A stretch of DNA of 64,000 bases from Promethearchaeota archaeon (GTDB lineage: Archaea > Asgardarchaeota > Lokiarchaeia > Sigyniarchaeales > SOKP01), in NCBI GenBank assembly GCA_016839705.1, contig JAEOTR010000024.1:1-64000 (forward strand), in the 5' to 3' direction. This document shows positions 62,657-64,000 of this stretch, in pieces. The stretch's first letter is position 1, and each line of letters starts with the position of its first letter. A program made the position numbers and the translations under genes. The notes below the pieces were generated by a model. It did not search any database. It worked only from the letters and a program-made list of their open reading frames with translations, and was not told the DNA's origin.

Positions 62657-64000
62657 TTGACTAAAACTTATGCAGAAATCAATGAAAAAATCAAAAATGG
62701 AGAAGCTGTTATAGTAACTGCGGAAGAAATGGTTGAGATTGTTGCTCAAAAAGGTGTGAAAGTTGCAGCTGAGGAGATTGACATAGTTACAACAGGTACT
62801 TTTGGTCCTATGTGTTCAAGCGGTGCCTTTTTAAATTTTGGACATTCTGATCCTCCTATTAAATTCGAGCATTTATGGCTAAATGACGTTCATGCTTATC
62901 ACGGTAACGCTGCTGTGGATTGCTATATCGGTTGTACCAGATTGTCAGAGGTGAAACGTTTTGAATATGGTGGTGGCCATGTTATTGAAGATCTTGTTGC
63001 AGGAAAGCCTATACGGTTGAGAGGTAATTCCTATACTACAGATTGTTATCCGTTAGCAGAAGTAGATACTGAATTTACAATTGATGAGATAAATCAAGCA
63101 ATTTTAGTGAATCCAAGAAATGCATATCAAAGATATGTGTGTGCTGTAAATAGTTCGGATCGTACTTTATATACATATATGGGAAAGTTATTACCACGCT
63201 ATGGTAATGCTCATTATGCAGGAGCGGGATGTTTAAGTCCATTGAGTAATGACCCCGATTATGAAACAATAGGAATTGGCACGAGAATATTTTTAGGAGG
63301 GGGTATCGGTTATATTATTGGAGAAGGGACTCAGCACAGTCCTACAAATCAATTTGGAACTATTTTTGTTAAGGGTGATCTAAAACAAATGAGTGCGGAA
63401 TATTTGAGAGGAGTTTCCTATGAGGAATATGGCACATCTTTATTTGTGGGTCTTGGAATACCAATCCCTATTTTAAATGAAGGATTAGCAAAAAAAACTG
63501 CAATTAGTGATGCTGAACTCTTTACAGATATCGTGGATTATGGGATACCGAGAAGAGATCGACCAAAACTTAGACGTATTAACTATGAAGAATTAAAGGG
63601 GGAATATATTGAATTGAATGGTAAAAAAGTAAAATGTTCTTCGTTATCCTCCTTCTATCATGCTCGAAAAATAGCAGAAACCCTAAAAAAATGGATTCAG
63701 GATGGAAAGTTCTATTTAAATCCCCCAGCAGAAACATTACCTACAGAGACAGTATTTAAATCAATGAAACAAACTATTAAGGTAAAGTTTGTAAAAGACT
63801 TAAAACGGGAAGCAATAATTTGCTATGATGATTGTGATTTGAAAACTGTAGCAGAGAAAATAATTAATCAAAATTTAAATCACATTGTTGTTACAGATTC
63901 AGAAAATAAACTTAAAGGAATTGTTACGAGTTTTGATGTGACAAAAGCGATTGCAAGGGATAAAACTGATTTAAATGATATTATCACAAAAAAAGTAATA
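62657..64000 (+). CDS. DUF39-CBS homocysteine biosynthesis protein, cut by window edge
   Basis: An open frame from TTG 62657 to the right edge (448 codons, C-terminus missing). The start is supported by an AGGTGAT ribosome-binding site. Residues 1 to about 370 are DUF39 (HcyBio), with the conserved Cys residues C53 (GPMCSSG) and C130 (TTDCYP), which by position match the Cys54/Cys131 pair I recall for Methanosarcina MA1821. The last 80 residues begin a CBS domain. With its NIL-ferredoxin partner, MA1821 forms homocysteine from aspartate semialdehyde. The partner gene may lie just beyond the window. Confidence 0.88.
   Translation, partial: MTKTYAEINEKIKNGEAVIVTAEEMVEIVAQKGVKVAAEEIDIVTTGTFGPMCSSGAFLNFGHSDPPIKFEHLWLNDVHAYHGNAAVDCYIGCTRLSEVKRFEYGGGHVIEDLVAGKPIRLRGNSYTTDCYPLAEVDTEFTIDEINQAILVNPRNAYQRYVCAVNSSDRTLYTYMGKLLPRYGNAHYAGAGCLSPLSNDPDYETIGIGTRIFLGGGIGYIIGEGTQHSPTNQFGTIFVKGDLKQMSAEYLRGVSYEEYGTSLFVGLGIPIPILNEGLAKKTAISDAELFTDIVDYGIPRRDRPKLRRINYEELKGEYIELNGKKVKCSSLSSFYHARKIAETLKKWIQDGKFYLNPPAETLPTETVFKSMKQTIKVKFVKDLKREAIICYDDCDLKTVAEKIINQNLNHIVVTDSENKLKGIVTSFDVTKAIARDKTDLNDIITKKVI

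Noticed and set aside
63075-63269. Minus-strand ORF of 64 codons
   Set aside because: It is antisense to the DUF39 domain, which is clearly coding on the plus strand.

Overview
The window looks like chromosomal DNA of an AT-rich Asgard archaeon, most likely a Lokiarchaeia/Promethearchaeota member. Archaeal markers are an Orc1/Cdc6 initiator with a XerA-type recombinase, an archaeal-style RNase P RNA, class I (DhnA-type) fructose-bisphosphate aldolase, an archaetidylserine-synthase-like CDP-alcohol transferase, an HdrA-MvhD fusion, TldD/PmbA and a DUF39-CBS homocysteine-forming protein. Asgard flavour comes from a Ras-like GTPase, a gelsolin-like domain protein, paired vWA/RING-like zinc proteins, a LURP-one/scramblase-like protein and a possible longin-like domain. 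No rRNA, tRNA, CRISPR array or insertion sequence was seen. Genes at both edges are cut: a kinase at the left and the DUF39-CBS protein at the right.

Layout. 1-4.3 kb: leftward sugar/polyol operon (Zn dehydrogenase, Fe alcohol dehydrogenase, D-allulose/tagatose 3-epimerase-like enzyme, APH-fold kinase). 4.4-15.1 kb: DnaJ, alpha/beta hydrolase, THEP1 NTPase, a 42-residue zinc ribbon, a large repeat-bearing surface protein, a methyltransferase, the RNase P RNA gene (minus strand, about 10809-11135), aldo/keto reductase, GNAT, and a K+-independent-type membrane pyrophosphatase. 15.3-25.4 kb: a TPR-nitrilase fusion, a pair of thioredoxin-reductase-like proteins of which one lacks the redox cysteines, a XerA recombinase with a 28-bp dif-like dyad just upstream, Orc1/Cdc6, a zinc ribbon and a DUF362 protein. 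25.4-38.6 kb: PmbA/TldD, 4-hydroxybutyryl-CoA dehydratase-type enzyme, GATase/GIFT-like protein, PurA, DUF2284, DUF47-PiT phosphate uptake, and an amino-acid operon (2,4-diaminopentanoate dehydrogenase-like, class III aminotransferase, YoaP-like acetyltransferase).

38.7-49.4 kb is the most eukaryote-like part: two paralogous vWA + zinc-finger proteins, a divergent TrmB-like coiled-coil protein, a phospholipid synthase, a LURP-one-like protein, a gelsolin-like protein with a Lys/Pro tail, a HEAT-repeat protein and a TPR protein with a possible longin/roadblock-like C-terminus. 49.6-64 kb holds aldolase, small unknowns, DUF711, HdrA-MvhD, a YkgJ-type cysteine cluster protein, an orphan N6 DNA methylase, a Ras-like GTPase next to a metallo-beta-lactamase-fold hydrolase, a gene-poor stretch with a strongly structured candidate RNA (about 60.72-60.98 kb), a 53-residue zinc ribbon, a DMT transporter and the truncated DUF39-CBS gene.

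Most functional calls are family-level readings from motifs seen in the translations; no database search was possible. The best leads for something undescribed are the structured RNA, the vWA/zinc protein pair with the TrmB-like partner, the dif-like site, the TPR-nitrilase fusion and the non-catalytic thioredoxin reductase paralogue.
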